This document shows, in pieces, positions 8,267 to 17,405 of a DNA stretch of 37,912 nt. The notes beneath the pieces are model-generated. The model was not told the DNA's origin and ran no database searches. It was given only the letters and a program-made list of their open reading frames with translations. The DNA is taken from assembly GCA_945862235.1 (NCBI GenBank), contig CAMAYU010000037.1:1-37912 (forward strand), read 5' to 3'. The stretch is from Schlesneria paludicola DSM 18645. Lineage in GTDB: Bacteria; Planctomycetota; Planctomycetia; Planctomycetales; Planctomycetaceae. Made by a program: the position numbers and the translations under genes. Each line of letters opens with the position of its first letter. Positions within the stretch are counted from its first letter, which is position 1.

Positions 8267-10206
8267 CAGGAATTCAACCTCCAGAGATTCAGGTTCAGGA
8301 TGACGGCGAACGATGTCCACGCCAGATACGGAACCAGCAACCATGCGGCCGTGCGCGACTTGGCTTGAAACGCGAGGCAGGTCGCGACAATTGAGAGGCA
8401 GAGTACGAGGATCTCGGCGAAAGCGAGGCCAGGGCGTTCCAGGCCGAAGAACAGAAATGACCAGACCACGTTGAACGCGAGTTGAATGCCAAACCAATTC
8501 AACGCTGTCCTCGCGGCACTCCACCCGTGGGCATGCCACACGAGCCACGCGGCGACGGCCATCAGAAAATAGAGGGCAGTCCAAACCGGGCCAAAGAGCC
8601 AGTCGGGCGGATTCCAATTCGGTTTCGCCAGCGTTTGATACCAGCCGCCGACGGATGTCGACGTGAACGCCGCCCCCAAACCAGCCGACAGGAAGCAGAC
8701 TGCCATGAATCCAGCCAACCCCGCCACTTGTCGAAATACGGTCGGTTGCCACGTTGTTGTTTCGACTGAACCACGAGCGGTACTCGCGATGCCATTCAGC
8801 ATGCCACCGAAAACGAACTCATGCAGCGGATAGATCGCGTACCAATAGACTAAGCCCGTCAGGCCAATCGAATCGAACACCGCCGTTTGTCGGATGCGCG
8901 AACCGTTGTCCGTCGGCTCGACTTCAAATTCGAGCCACGCTCGGCCGGGAAGCTTCATCTCGGCGGACAATTGCAAACGGCGACTCTGCTCCAGCGACTC
9001 GACTCGCCAGCAATCGACGGGATCGCTGACTCGCAGATCAACCGCATCGCGCCGACCGCGTCGTAAGCCGACTCCACCGACGAGCAAATCAAGCCAGCCT
9101 CGAAGTCTCCACAGCCAATGGCCGTAGTACCAACCGGTTTGACCGCCGATCCGTTGAATCGGAGCGAACGCGGCTACGGCCGGAACATCGACGTCAACTT
9201 CGCGCGAATCGACCAGTCGCGTTCCGAATCGGATTCCACCCCAGCGATGGGGGTGGCCCGAGGCACTGATTGCATCGGACCAGCGTGTGGCCGTCAGTTC
9301 GTGGTCTTCGGTGACGAGCGCTCGTGCGATGGCATCACGGACGCCACGCGGGCAAATCGTGAACACGTCGTGGGCGTGTGAGTTCGTGACCACGGTCGGG
9401 TTTCTCAGGCTATCGACCGGTTTGCGGCCGATGCGAGCGTAAACGGGAGTCACCAGTCCGAGCCACAAGCTCGACAATCGTGGCGAAAGAAACGGCACCG
9501 AAACCATCCCGCGTTTCAACCCGCGCTGTCGCGCGTACTCTTGCATGATGTCACCGTAGGAGACTTGATCGGGGCCGCCGATCTCGAAGATGTCGCTGGA
9601 CCCTTCGGGCAAATCAATCGCGGCCAACAGGTAGTTCAGAAGGTCTTCAATCGCGATTGGCTGCGCGGGCGTTGAGACCCATTTCGGGCAAATCATTACA
9701 GGAAGTTTTTGCACTAACGTTCGGGTCGGTTCAAACGACAAGCTGCCGGAGCCAATCACGATTGACGCCCGGAACTCGACGACTTGTGCGCCGGACTCGC
9801 GCAGGATCGCACCAACCTCTTGTCGGCTGCGCAGATGTTTTGAGAGTTGCTGCTGCTCGCCACCTAGTCCGCCGAGGTAGACGATGCGCCGTACTCCGCT
9901 TTGTTTCGCGGCTTCGGCAAAGTTGCGGGCGGCGATGCGGTCTTCGTCCCCGAAGTCCCTGCCCGCTCCCCTGGAATGCACGAGATAAAACGCGGTTTCG
10001 ATCCCTTCGAGAGCAGACATCAATGTCTCTGGCTGCAACACATCTCCAGCGACAACCTCCGTCTGCGGCCGCACGCGCTGCTGCAAGAACTCTGGTAGCC
10101 GAGCTAGGCAACGAACCAGATGCCCACGCTGTTCAAGTAACGGAATCAATCTTCCTCCGACGTAGCCCGTGCCGCCGGTGACAAGAATTCGCGAACCAGC
10201 AGACAT
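8266..10206 (-). CDS. SDR (NmrA/DUF2867) - TspO/MBR fusion protein
   Basis: 646 residues in three parts. Residues 1-300 form an extended/atypical short-chain dehydrogenase Rossmann domain (VTGGTGYVGG at 9-18, a YLVHS strand, RIVYLGGL). Residues about 320-480 match the DUF2867-type domain that usually follows such SDRs. Residues about 487-646 form a five-helix TspO/MBR membrane domain with the family motifs WYQTLAKPNWNPPDWLFGPV, WTALYFLM, FNVVWSFLFFGL and NLNLWRLN. TspO proteins bind porphyrins and tetrapyrroles and take part in oxidative and light-stress responses. Joining a soluble NAD(P)-binding enzyme to TspO suggests a membrane-attached redox or tetrapyrrole activity, but the reaction is unknown. 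ATG 10206 is chosen over GTG 10242 because the Rossmann motif begins right after it. The stop overlaps the photolyase start. Confidence 0.88.
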   Translation of the reverse strand: MSAGSRILVTGGTGYVGGRLIPLLEQRGHLVRCLARLPEFLQQRVRPQTEVVAGDVLQPETLMSALEGIETAFYLVHSRGAGRDFGDEDRIAARNFAEAAKQSGVRRIVYLGGLGGEQQQLSKHLRSRQEVGAILRESGAQVVEFRASIVIGSGSLSFEPTRTLVQKLPVMICPKWVSTPAQPIAIEDLLNYLLAAIDLPEGSSDIFEIGGPDQVSYGDIMQEYARQRGLKRGMVSVPFLSPRLSSLWLGLVTPVYARIGRKPVDSLRNPTVVTNSHAHDVFTICPRGVRDAIARALVTEDHELTATRWSDAISASGHPHRWGGIRFGTRLVDSREVDVDVPAVAAFAPIQRIGGQTGWYYGHWLWRLRGWLDLLVGGVGLRRGRRDAVDLRVSDPVDCWRVESLEQSRRLQLSAEMKLPGRAWLEFEVEPTDNGSRIRQTAVFDSIGLTGLVYWYAIYPLHEFVFGGMLNGIASTARGSVETTTWQPTVFRQVAGLAGFMAVCFLSAGLGAAFTSTSVGGWYQTLAKPNWNPPDWLFGPVWTALYFLMAVAAWLVWHAHGWSAARTALNWFGIQLAFNVVWSFLFFGLERPGLAFAEILVLCLSIVATCLAFQAKSRTAAWLLVPYLAWTSFAVILNLNLWRLNS

Positions 10207-10254
10207 CAGTGAGATCTCGACGACGGACTGGAACCTGCACACGCAATCAACGCG

Positions 10255-10286
10255 AAAACACCTGAGCCGAACGACGGCTCAGGTGT
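10255..10286 (-). terminator. Terminator of the FAS1 gene
   Basis: Perfect 12-bp stem ACACCTGAGCCG (10258-10269) / CGGCTCAGGTGT (10275-10286) with a 5-base loop, followed on the minus strand by TTTT (complement of 10255-10258). It lies 50 bases beyond the FAS1 stop and 49 bases before the SDR-TspO start, so those two genes are probably separate transcripts. Confidence 0.8.
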
Positions 10287-10336
10287 TGTTGCAGGGTTGG
10301 CAGTCAACCGATACTTGGAAACACACTCGAACGGTA

Positions 10337-11359
10337 TCAGCGACGGAAGTGGCGAGTTTGGACCAGAGAGTACGTCACTCGACCGGAGGTCGGACAGACG
10401 TTCGACACAATTGTCGGCTGAGACTGCATGACGTGTGAAGTCTTCACCGTGGCGGCTGCAGGCAACATCACACTATCAATCACATGAATGACTCCGTTCG
10501 AGGCATCAATGTCGGTCGCAATGAGTCCGGCACCATTGATGGTCGCCGCACCGTTCTTCATCGTGGCGGTCAACGTCCCGCCTTGAACGGTCTTCAATTC
10601 TGCTTTGCTCAACACTTCGTTGGAAAACACTCGACCGGCGACAACGTGAAACTTCAGAATCGCTGCGAGCTTCTCTTTGTTCTCGGGCTTGAGCAGGCTC
10701 TCGACCGTCCCGGCAGGCAGCTTCGCAAACGCTTCGTCCGTCGGTGCGAAAACCGTCAGTGGCTGATCGCCAGCCAACACTTCCACGAGGCCAGCCGCCT
10801 TCGCAGCCGCGAGCAATGTCTTGAACGTTCCCGCCTTGGATGCCGTCGCTGGAATGCTGTCCGCAGAAGGCAGCAGCACCTGATCGATCACGTGAATGAT
10901 CCCATTCGAGCAATGAATGTCGGCCTTCACGACGGTGGCTTGATCAACTCGCACGTGGCCATCCTCGACCTTGATGTTCACTCGCTGACCGTTCACCGTC
11001 GCCGCCGCATTCAGTTTGACGACCTGCGCCGCCGCCACGTTGCCAGCCACGACGTGATACGTCAGCACCGACACGAGTCGGGCTTTGTTCTCTGGTTTCA
11101 GCAGCATCTCCACTGTTCCTGCGGGCAAATTGGCGAACGCCTCGTCGGTGGGAGCAAGAACCGTGAACGGCCCTTTGCTTTGCAGTGTTTCCACCAATCC
11201 GGCGGCCTTCAAAGCCGCCGCCAACGTCTTGAACGAACCCGCCTCGACTGCCGTCGTCACGATGTCTTTTGCCGCCGCATCCGCAGCTATCAAGCTGCCT
11301 TGAGTCAAGCCGATCGCCGCCACCGCTGCCGCACTCAAAAAGAATCTTCGATTCAACAT
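10337..11359 (-). CDS. Secreted fasciclin (FAS1) repeat protein
   Basis: 340 residues. The N-terminus [18 protein letters not shown] is a Tat-like twin-arginine signal (NRRFFLS) with cleavage near the AADA segment. Two FAS1 domains follow, about residues 30-165 and 170-305. Each has the H1 motif [17 protein letters not shown] / [17 protein letters not shown], a middle strand with the YHVV or FHVV signature and the closing I-H-V-I-D motif ([24 protein letters not shown]). The domains are alike and probably arose by internal duplication. FAS1 proteins are extracellular adhesion or matrix modules, and in bacteria they often sit in stress and light-response neighbourhoods. The gene diverges from the CarH-like regulator, sharing a 354-base control region, and has its own terminator. 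Confidence 0.92.
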   Translation of the reverse strand: MLNRRFFLSAAAVAAIGLTQGSLIAADAAAKDIVTTAVEAGSFKTLAAALKAAGLVETLQSKGPFTVLAPTDEAFANLPAGTVEMLLKPENKARLVSVLTYHVVAGNVAAAQVVKLNAAATVNGQRVNIKVEDGHVRVDQATVVKADIHCSNGIIHVIDQVLLPSADSIPATASKAGTFKTLLAAAKAAGLVEVLAGDQPLTVFAPTDEAFAKLPAGTVESLLKPENKEKLAAILKFHVVAGRVFSNEVLSKAELKTVQGGTLTATMKNGAATINGAGLIATDIDASNGVIHVIDSVMLPAAATVKTSHVMQSQPTIVSNVCPTSGRVTYSLVQTRHFRR

Positions 11360-11713
11360 GTCGCTCTCCCTAATCTCTGGTTCTGAGACTTCCTGAGCGA
11401 TGCCCGGCTTGGAATAAGTCGTGCAAATCGTTCAGTGGGATTCAGACCGTCTTCGCCCGAAAGACTTAACCGGATTCTGTTTTTTTCTTCTCGCAATCAG
11501 CTCGCCAGAGCGCCGCTAGATAGCGGGGCGTGACGTTTCTGGTTCGTGGTCACCCCGATTCGAGTGTGACAAGGCATCCGTCCGACGGCCAGACTTTTGA
11601 CTGAAATGGACGTTTTGAATGTTTTTCACGTTGAGAGTTTTCGTGACTGACGGTAGTGTCTCAACCAGCTTGGGAAGTCCGACGAATTCATCAGTCCGCC
11701 ATTGAAGCGAGTC
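11360..11713. promoter_or_regulatory. Divergent control region between the FAS1 gene and the CarH-like regulator
   Basis: 354 bases with no gene. It must hold the promoters for the minus-strand FAS1 gene and for the plus-strand regulator operon. The part nearest the regulator (about 11590-11650) is AT-richer with several TTTTGA/TTTTCA tracts, a TTGACT hexamer (11597-11602) and a small inverted repeat TCACG (11626-11630)/CGTGA (11642-11646) that could be an operator half-site pair. A T-run follows CGGATTCTG at about 11480. No exact CarH-type operator was recognised. Promoter placement is inference. Confidence 0.4.
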
Positions 11714-12619
11714 ATGCAACACCTTCTTTCACCGAAGCAAGTGGCCAATGCGATTGGGGCCAGCGAATCATCGCTCAAGCGGTGGTGTGATCAGGGATTA
11801 TTGACGACGGTGAAGACCGCGGGCGGGCATCGGAGGATTCCGGTTCAAGAAGCTTTGCGATTCGTGCGCGAGCACAATCACGCGGTCGTCGAGCCACACA
11901 TCCTGGGGATGTCAGCTACCGATGACCGCAAGGGACGTCGGATCGAAGGCTGTGCCGAGCGACTGGCGACGGCACTGCTCACGAACAACGAGCAAGCCTG
12001 TCAGGCCATCGTGTTCGATCTGTTTCTGGCTGGTCAGCCAGTGAGTCAAATCTTTGATGAAGTCATCGCCGTGGCGTTTCGGACCATCGGCGAGAAATGG
12101 AAATGCCACGAAGCCGACATTTATGAAGAGCGTTGCTCGTGCCAGATCGCGTTGCGGATCTTGCATGAGTTGCGGTCGAAGCAGACGCCGCCGAACTCGG
12201 GACTCGTCGCGCTGGGCGCGACCATTGAAGGGGATCAGTACGCGTTGCCCGTGACGATGTCCGAGATTGTGCTGCGCGAGGTCGGTTGGGATGCCCGGCT
12301 GCTCGGTTCGTCGATCCCGTTTGATTCGATGGCGAATGCCATCCAGCAGATTGAACCACGAATGTTGTGGCTCAGCATTTCGTTCATCTCGGACGAGTCG
12401 GCCTTCATCGCCGGTTTCAATCGCTTGTTCGAGACCGCGTCCAAGACCAACACCGCCGTCGTTGTTGGCGGGCGAGCGTTAACGACCGAGATTCGGGCGC
12501 GGCTCCACTATTCCGCCTTTTGCGACACGATGCGTCATCTCGAAGAGTTCGCCAAGACGTTGCGTCGGCAGGCTGAGATTGCTCCCACGAAAACTCGCAA
12601 ACCACGAAAGAACGCTTGA
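11714..12619 (+). CDS. MerR-type CarH/LitR-like regulator with degenerate cobalamin-binding domain
   Basis: 301 residues. An N-terminal MerR winged HTH (residues 2-52; SPKQVANAIGASESSLKRWC, then the AGGHRRI wing) is followed by a CarH-like helical bundle (about 80-155) and a Rossmann cobalamin-binding-type domain (about 160-285; LLGSSIP, SISFIS, VGGRAL). CarH/LitR proteins use adenosylcobalamin as a light sensor to repress photolyase, carotenoid and lipid genes. Aligned by eye to CarH, W129 and E139 of the W-x9-E-H motif are kept but the next His is R140. The cobalt-ligand motif E-x-H-x-x-G reads D-Q-Y-A-L-P (174-179). B12 sensing in the standard way is therefore doubtful. ATG 11714 is preferred to TTG 11702 because the HTH starts right after it. 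The next gene follows 7 bases later. Confidence 0.88.
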   Translation: MQHLLSPKQVANAIGASESSLKRWCDQGLLTTVKTAGGHRRIPVQEALRFVREHNHAVVEPHILGMSATDDRKGRRIEGCAERLATALLTNNEQACQAIVFDLFLAGQPVSQIFDEVIAVAFRTIGEKWKCHEADIYEERCSCQIALRILHELRSKQTPPNSGLVALGATIEGDQYALPVTMSEIVLREVGWDARLLGSSIPFDSMANAIQQIEPRMLWLSISFISDESAFIAGFNRLFETASKTNTAVVVGGRALTTEIRARLHYSAFCDTMRHLEEFAKTLRRQAEIAPTKTRKPRKNA

Positions 12620-12626
12620 GGCACCG

Positions 12627-13943
12627 ATGACATTCGCTCGATTCAATCTCGCCGTAACCACGATCGCCAGAACGTGTGTTTTCTCTTGTGTGGCCCATGT
12701 TGTGGTGAACGCGGCTACGACACTGTTTGCAGCCGATCCCACCGCGACTTGGCCGCAGTGGCGAGGTCCGTCGCGCGATGGGCAAGCGGCAGCGACGCCC
12801 GCGTGGCCGGATCAGGTCGATGAAGCGACGCTCACTCAGAGATGGCGAGTCGAATTGCGGCCAAGCTATTCCGGGCCGATCGTCGGTGAGGATCGAGTCT
12901 TCGTCACCGAGACTCGCGGCAAGAAGACCGAGGTTGTGCAGGCATTATCGCGAGCCGACGGCCAAGTCTTGTGGACTGCCGAGTGGCCGGGGGCGACATC
13001 GGTTCCGTTCTTCGCGTGGGAGAACGGCGAATGGATTCGAGCGACTCCAGCCTACGACGGCGAATCGCTGTTCGTCGCAGGAATGCGCGATGTGCTGGTG
13101 TGCCTTGATGCGGCGAACGGCAAGGAACGCTGGCGAGTCGATTTTGTCGAGCGGTTCAAATCACCTTTGCCCACGTTTGGTTGCGTGTCATCGCCGCTGG
13201 TCGATGGCGAGCATGTTTACGTTCAGGCCGGAGCCTCGTTCGTGAAGCTCAAGAAGCGAAACGGCGAGACCGTGTGGCGGTCTCTGCAAGACGGCGGTGG
13301 CATGAACGGCAGCGCGTTCTCGTCGCCGATGAAAGCCACGATCGCAGGTCAACCGCAGTTCTTAGTGCAGACCCGCGAGAAACTCGCGGGGGTCGATGAG
13401 GCCACCGGCAGTGAACTCTGGTCGCAAAAAATCGAAGCCTTTCGCGGCATGAATATCCTCACACCGGTGGTGTTCGGGGATTCGATTTTCACGAGTACCT
13501 ATGGCGGCAAATCTTGGCTGTTCGATCTTACGAAGAGCGGCGATGCGGCCACTGCTGGTAAGAAGATGTCGGTGACCGAACGCTGGCAGAACAAAACGCA
13601 AGGTTACATGTCCACACCGGTCGTCATCGACGGGCACATCTACACGCATCTTAAGAATCAGCGTTTCGCGTGCATCGATTTCGCAACGGGCAAGGAACGC
13701 TGGGTGACCACGCCGTTCGGCAAGTATTGGAGCCTCGTCGCACAAGGCAAAAAAATCCTGGCCCTTGATGAACGGGGCGACTTGTTGCTGATCAACGCCA
13801 ATCCGTTGAAGTTTGAGTTGCAGGATCAGCGCCACGTCAGCGATTCGCCAACATGGGCGCATTTGGCTGTGTGCGGCGATGAAGTTTTTGTCCGCGACCT
13901 GAACGGGCTGACGAGCTTTCGTTGGCCTGCCAAGAAACAGTAA
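12627..13943 (+). CDS. Secreted PQQ-type beta-propeller (BamB-like) protein
   Basis: 438 residues. A signal sequence spans about residues 1-35, ending near FAADP. The mature protein opens with WPQWRGPSRDG, the hallmark of a large planctomycete family of PQQ-like propeller proteins. Repeating blades carry the G-x-x-x-W motifs (DGQVLWTAEWPG, NGKERWRVDF, NGETVWRSL, TGSELWSQKI, TGKERWVTTPFG). No dehydrogenase catalytic motif is seen, so it is more likely a scaffold or binding protein than a quinoprotein enzyme. ATG 12627 has GAGG just upstream. It follows the regulator by 7 bases and precedes the FAD oxidoreductase by 14, so it is in the same operon, but its part in the pathway is unknown. Confidence 0.85.
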   Translation: MTFARFNLAVTTIARTCVFSCVAHVVVNAATTLFAADPTATWPQWRGPSRDGQAAATPAWPDQVDEATLTQRWRVELRPSYSGPIVGEDRVFVTETRGKKTEVVQALSRADGQVLWTAEWPGATSVPFFAWENGEWIRATPAYDGESLFVAGMRDVLVCLDAANGKERWRVDFVERFKSPLPTFGCVSSPLVDGEHVYVQAGASFVKLKKRNGETVWRSLQDGGGMNGSAFSSPMKATIAGQPQFLVQTREKLAGVDEATGSELWSQKIEAFRGMNILTPVVFGDSIFTSTYGGKSWLFDLTKSGDAATAGKKMSVTERWQNKTQGYMSTPVVIDGHIYTHLKNQRFACIDFATGKERWVTTPFGKYWSLVAQGKKILALDERGDLLLINANPLKFELQDQRHVSDSPTWAHLAVCGDEVFVRDLNGLTSFRWPAKKQ

Positions 13944-13957
13944 AGGATGACGCCATC

Positions 13958-15244
13958 ATGAAGATCGCGATCATCGGAGCCGGAATTTCCGGACTGACGG
14001 CGGCGTATCGACTCAGTCTCTCCCATGACATCACGCTGTTTGAGGCCAACGACTATCTCGGCGGGCACACGAATACCGTTGAGGTCGATTTGGCCGGAGA
14101 GCGGCAGGTGATCGACACTGGGTTCATCGTGTTCAACGATTGGACGTATCCCAATTTCATTGAACTGTTGAACGAACTGGGCGTCCGATCGCAGGCGACA
14201 TCAATGGGTTTCAGTGTGCGGTGCGATGCGGCGAACTTGGAGTACAACGGTTCGTCGCTGAACGGACTGTTTGCCCAACGCCGGAATTTACTGCGGCCGA
14301 GCTTCTACCGGATGCTGGCCGACATTCTGCGATTCAATCGCGACGCGCCCGAATTGGTGCTGAGCGGCCCGACGACGGACCAAACAACGGTGGGTGAGTT
14401 CCTCGCGAGGCAGCGGTACTCGCGCGAGTTTGCCGAGCATTATCTGCTGCCGATGGGAGCCGCGATCTGGTCGTGCCCGGTCGGGATGTTTGAAAACTTT
14501 CCGATCCGGTTCATCGTCGAGTTCTACCGCAATCATGGTTTGTTGAACGTTCGCAATCGGCCGACGTGGCGGGTCATTGAAGGTGGCTCGCGAACTTACG
14601 TCGCCAAGATGGCCGAGCGGTTTCGGGATCGCATTCGACTCAGTACGCCGGTTGAGTCGGTTCGCCGCTCGGCAGACGACGTGGTCGTCGTCCCGCGAAA
14701 TCACCCGCCGGAAACCTTCGATCAGGTTGTGTTTGCCTGTCACAGCGACCAAGCTTTGCGGATGTTGGCCGATTCGACCTCGACCGAGCGCGACGTGTTG
14801 TCCGAGTTTCCTTACGGACGCAACCTCGCCGTACTGCACACCGATCAAACTGTCTTGCCGAAGCGGCGGCGAGCTTGGGCGAGTTGGAATTACCATCTCA
14901 CCGGGCCGTCATCGAATTCTGCCAGCCAGACAGCCACGGTGACTTATCAGATGAACCTTTTGCAACGTCTGCAATCAAAGCACGTCTTCAACGTGACGCT
15001 CAGCAACGCGACGCTGAACAATAACGAGCGAATTGACCCGGCGAAGGTGCTGCGGCGATTCGAGTATCACCATCCGATCTTCACTGTTCAGCGTGCCGCC
15101 GCGCAGGCACGGCATGGCGAAGTGATCAACGTCAACCGGACTTCTTACTGCGGCGCGTATTGGGGCAACGGCTTCCATGAAGATGGCGTCGTCAGTGCCT
15201 TGCGCGTTTGTGAGGCCCTCATGCCGAAGGAGCCGCGACCATGA
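13958..15244 (+). CDS. NAD/FAD-binding amine-oxidase-like oxidoreductase (COG2907 type)
   Basis: 428 residues. The N-terminal dinucleotide-binding motif [15 protein letters not shown] (G7-x-G9-x-x-G12) is followed by an acidic strand end (LFEAND) and the LGGHTNT segment typical of this amine-oxidase/desaturase-like flavoprotein family. The C-terminus has the closing FAD motif around [20 protein letters not shown]. Members of this family occur almost invariably next to DUF1365 and CFA-synthase-like genes, in clusters linked to photo-oxidative stress and to fatty-acyl modification (desaturation during furan fatty acid formation has been proposed in Rhodobacter). The start ATG is at 13958. The stop overlaps the next ATG (ATGA at 15241-15244), showing translational coupling. 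The precise reaction is inferred only from context. Confidence 0.85.
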   Translation: MKIAIIGAGISGLTAAYRLSLSHDITLFEANDYLGGHTNTVEVDLAGERQVIDTGFIVFNDWTYPNFIELLNELGVRSQATSMGFSVRCDAANLEYNGSSLNGLFAQRRNLLRPSFYRMLADILRFNRDAPELVLSGPTTDQTTVGEFLARQRYSREFAEHYLLPMGAAIWSCPVGMFENFPIRFIVEFYRNHGLLNVRNRPTWRVIEGGSRTYVAKMAERFRDRIRLSTPVESVRRSADDVVVVPRNHPPETFDQVVFACHSDQALRMLADSTSTERDVLSEFPYGRNLAVLHTDQTVLPKRRRAWASWNYHLTGPSSNSASQTATVTYQMNLLQRLQSKHVFNVTLSNATLNNNERIDPAKVLRRFEYHHPIFTVQRAAAQARHGEVINVNRTSYCGAYWGNGFHEDGVVSALRVCEALMPKEPRP

Positions 15245-16089
15245 GAAGCTGCCTTTATGAAGGTGTCGTGCAGCATCGACGGTTCGATCCGATTGAGCAT
15301 TCGTTTCGATATCGGTTGTTTCTCGTCTTCGTGGACTTAGCGGAACTGGACTCGTTGTTCGGACGACGTGGAGTCTGGTCCACTCGCTGGCCAGCACTGG
15401 CGCGATTCCGACGTGCCGACTATTTGGGAGACCCAGTTCGCCCGTTGGACGACTGTGTCCGCGATTTGGTTGAGCAGCGAACCGGGCATCGACCATCTGG
15501 ACCAGTCGGGGTGCTGACCAATTTTCGCTACTTCGGCTTCGGCATGAATCCGGTCAGTTTTTATTACTGCTTCGACACGGCTGGCGAGCGGGTTGAAACC
15601 GTCGTCGCAGAAGTCAGCAACACACCTTGGAATGAACGGCACTGCTATGTGTTGAGCTTCGCAGTCTCGGACGCTGCTGCGATGCATTTGCACGATGAGC
15701 AAACCGGGACGGAATCCCAATCGACGGGGCGGTTTGAGAACCCAAAAGAGTTTCACGTTTCGCCGTTCATGCCGATGGACATGACCTATCGCTGGCGAGT
15801 CACCGAACCGCGCGAGCGGCTGGCGGTGACCATCGAGAACTACTCGAACGACACCAAGCGCTTCGACGCGACGCTGTCACTGCAACGAAGACCGATCACG
15901 CGCTGGCAGCTTGCTCGCGCGTTGCTGCGGTATCCCTTGATGACGATGCAGATTTTTTTGGGCATCTACTGGCAAGCGCTGCGGCTGTGGCTGAAGCGAG
16001 TCCCGTATGTGCCTCATCCACGAGTTGCCGTTCCGATGCCGACGGCGTCTGGGCCGCAGCTTTCATCCTCGAAACAGACGACACTATGA
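15241..16089 (+). CDS. DUF1365 family protein
   Basis: 282 residues. It matches DUF1365 by its opening [20 protein letters not shown], the central [36 protein letters not shown], the [17 protein letters not shown] block and a C-terminal amphipathic region ([19 protein letters not shown]) that may sit on the membrane. No enzymatic activity is firmly established for the family; conserved His/Asn/Tyr residues suggest catalysis. It is joined to both neighbours by ATGA overlaps (15241-15244 and 16086-16089). Its fixed place between the FAD oxidoreductase and the CFA-like methyltransferase implies a step in, or presentation of substrates for, fatty-acyl modification. Confidence 0.9.
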   Translation: MRSCLYEGVVQHRRFDPIEHSFRYRLFLVFVDLAELDSLFGRRGVWSTRWPALARFRRADYLGDPVRPLDDCVRDLVEQRTGHRPSGPVGVLTNFRYFGFGMNPVSFYYCFDTAGERVETVVAEVSNTPWNERHCYVLSFAVSDAAAMHLHDEQTGTESQSTGRFENPKEFHVSPFMPMDMTYRWRVTEPRERLAVTIENYSNDTKRFDATLSLQRRPITRWQLARALLRYPLMTMQIFLGIYWQALRLWLKRVPYVPHPRVAVPMPTASGPQLSSSKQTTL

Positions 16090-17405
16090 CGACAGCCTAC
16101 GCAACCAAATCCACGAACTCGCCGTCGAACGACGACGCTGCACCTGCACCTGCACCGAATCGCATGGGGTTTGTAAGTCGGTTAGCCCGACGACTGGTGT
16201 TACAGAAGCTGCAAGAGTTGAACGGCGGGACCATTCAATTGGCCGATGCGACTGGCGCAAAAACGCTCGGTCGCGGCGGCGACTTGCAAGCAGCGCTGCA
16301 AGTCCACAACCCAGCCTTCTTCCGCCATGCCGTTCTGGGCGGAAGCTTGTCGGTGGCCGAGTCGTATCTGCGCGGCGATTGGGACTGCGACGATCTGACG
16401 GCCTTCATTCGGATTTTCGTGCGGAACATCGAGGCGACGGATCAGCTTGATCGCGGGCTGTCGCGAATCTCCAAGTGGGTCAACCGGCTGTATCACCACT
16501 GGCACGCCAACAGTAAGTCGGGAAGTCGTCGCAACATTCACGCTCATTACGATCTCGGCAACGACTTCTTTCGGCTCATGCTCGACGACACGCTGGCGTA
16601 TTCGAGTGGCATCTTTTTGTCGGCCACCAGCACACTGCACGAGGCTTCGCTGGAGAAAATGGATCGCATCTGCCGCAAGCTCGATCTGCGTTCGAGTGAC
16701 CATCTGCTGGAGATCGGCACCGGCTGGGGCGGGTTGGCAATTCACGCGGCCAAGCAATTCGGTTGCCGCGTTACGACGACGACGGTCTCACAGCAACAGT
16801 TTGATGTCGCTCGTCAGCGGATCGACGAAGCAGGGCTGTCCGATCGCGTGACGTTGCTGTTGCAGGACTATCGCGACCTGACGGGCCAGTTCGACAAGCT
16901 GGTCTCCGTTGAGATGATCGAAGCGGTCGGGCATCGGTACTACGACACTTACTTCCGCAAATGCAGCGAGTTGCTCAAGCCCGAGGGGACGTTCGTGCTG
17001 CAAGGGATTGTGATGCCGGATCGTCGCTATGCTAAGTATTTGAAATCGGTGGACTTCATTCAGAGATACGTCTTTCCCGGCGGTTGCCTACCATCGATGA
17101 GTTCCATGTTGGAGTCGATGTCGCGCGCAACCGACCTGCGATTCGTTCACGCCGAAGATTTCGGCACGCACTACGCCCAGACTCTGCGCGAGTGGCGGCA
17201 ACGATTTCATGAGCGATTGGATGACGTTCGCGAGCTGGGATTTCCCGACCGATTCATTCGCATGTGGAACTACTATCTGAGCTACTGCGAGGCGGCGTTC
17301 GAGGAACGGTTCACCGGCGTTGTGCAAATTCAATTCGATAAACCACGCTGCCAACGCGATCCAATCGCCATCGGTTCCCGTGCCGCAGCGGGGAGGTTGG
17401 TATGA
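16086..17405 (+). CDS. Cyclopropane-fatty-acid-synthase-like SAM methyltransferase (1)
   Basis: 439 residues from ATG 16086, which overlaps the DUF1365 stop. The N-terminal CFA domain includes [14 protein letters not shown] (residues 91-104) and [13 protein letters not shown] (154-166). The SAM-binding motif [10 protein letters not shown] lies at 207-216, followed by [10 protein letters not shown] (274-282). CFA synthases methylate double bonds of membrane phospholipid acyl chains. Aligned by eye with the E. coli enzyme, the catalytic Glu (E279) is kept and the Tyr of THYAQTL fits, but the bicarbonate-site Cys is Ser (YSSG, S174) and the His is Gln (Q306). It may therefore make methylated, non-cyclopropane products, like the methyltransferases of the 10-methyl or furan fatty acid pathways. 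The stop overlaps the start of a second CFA-like gene. Confidence 0.9.
   Translation: MTTAYATKSTNSPSNDDAAPAPAPNRMGFVSRLARRLVLQKLQELNGGTIQLADATGAKTLGRGGDLQAALQVHNPAFFRHAVLGGSLSVAESYLRGDWDCDDLTAFIRIFVRNIEATDQLDRGLSRISKWVNRLYHHWHANSKSGSRRNIHAHYDLGNDFFRLMLDDTLAYSSGIFLSATSTLHEASLEKMDRICRKLDLRSSDHLLEIGTGWGGLAIHAAKQFGCRVTTTTVSQQQFDVARQRIDEAGLSDRVTLLLQDYRDLTGQFDKLVSVEMIEAVGHRYYDTYFRKCSELLKPEGTFVLQGIVMPDRRYAKYLKSVDFIQRYVFPGGCLPSMSSMLESMSRATDLRFVHAEDFGTHYAQTLREWRQRFHERLDDVRELGFPDRFIRMWNYYLSYCEAAFEERFTGVVQIQFDKPRCQRDPIAIGSRAAAGRLV

Noticed and set aside
8267-8752. 162-residue extension of the photolyase
   Set aside because: Overlaps the TspO domain out of frame; ATG 8266 coupled to the upstream stop gives the normal class II length.
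10484-11386. 300-residue plus-strand frame
   Set aside because: Antisense to the two-domain FAS1 gene, which has clear motifs and a signal peptide; the plus frame has Arg/His/Cys-rich shadow composition.
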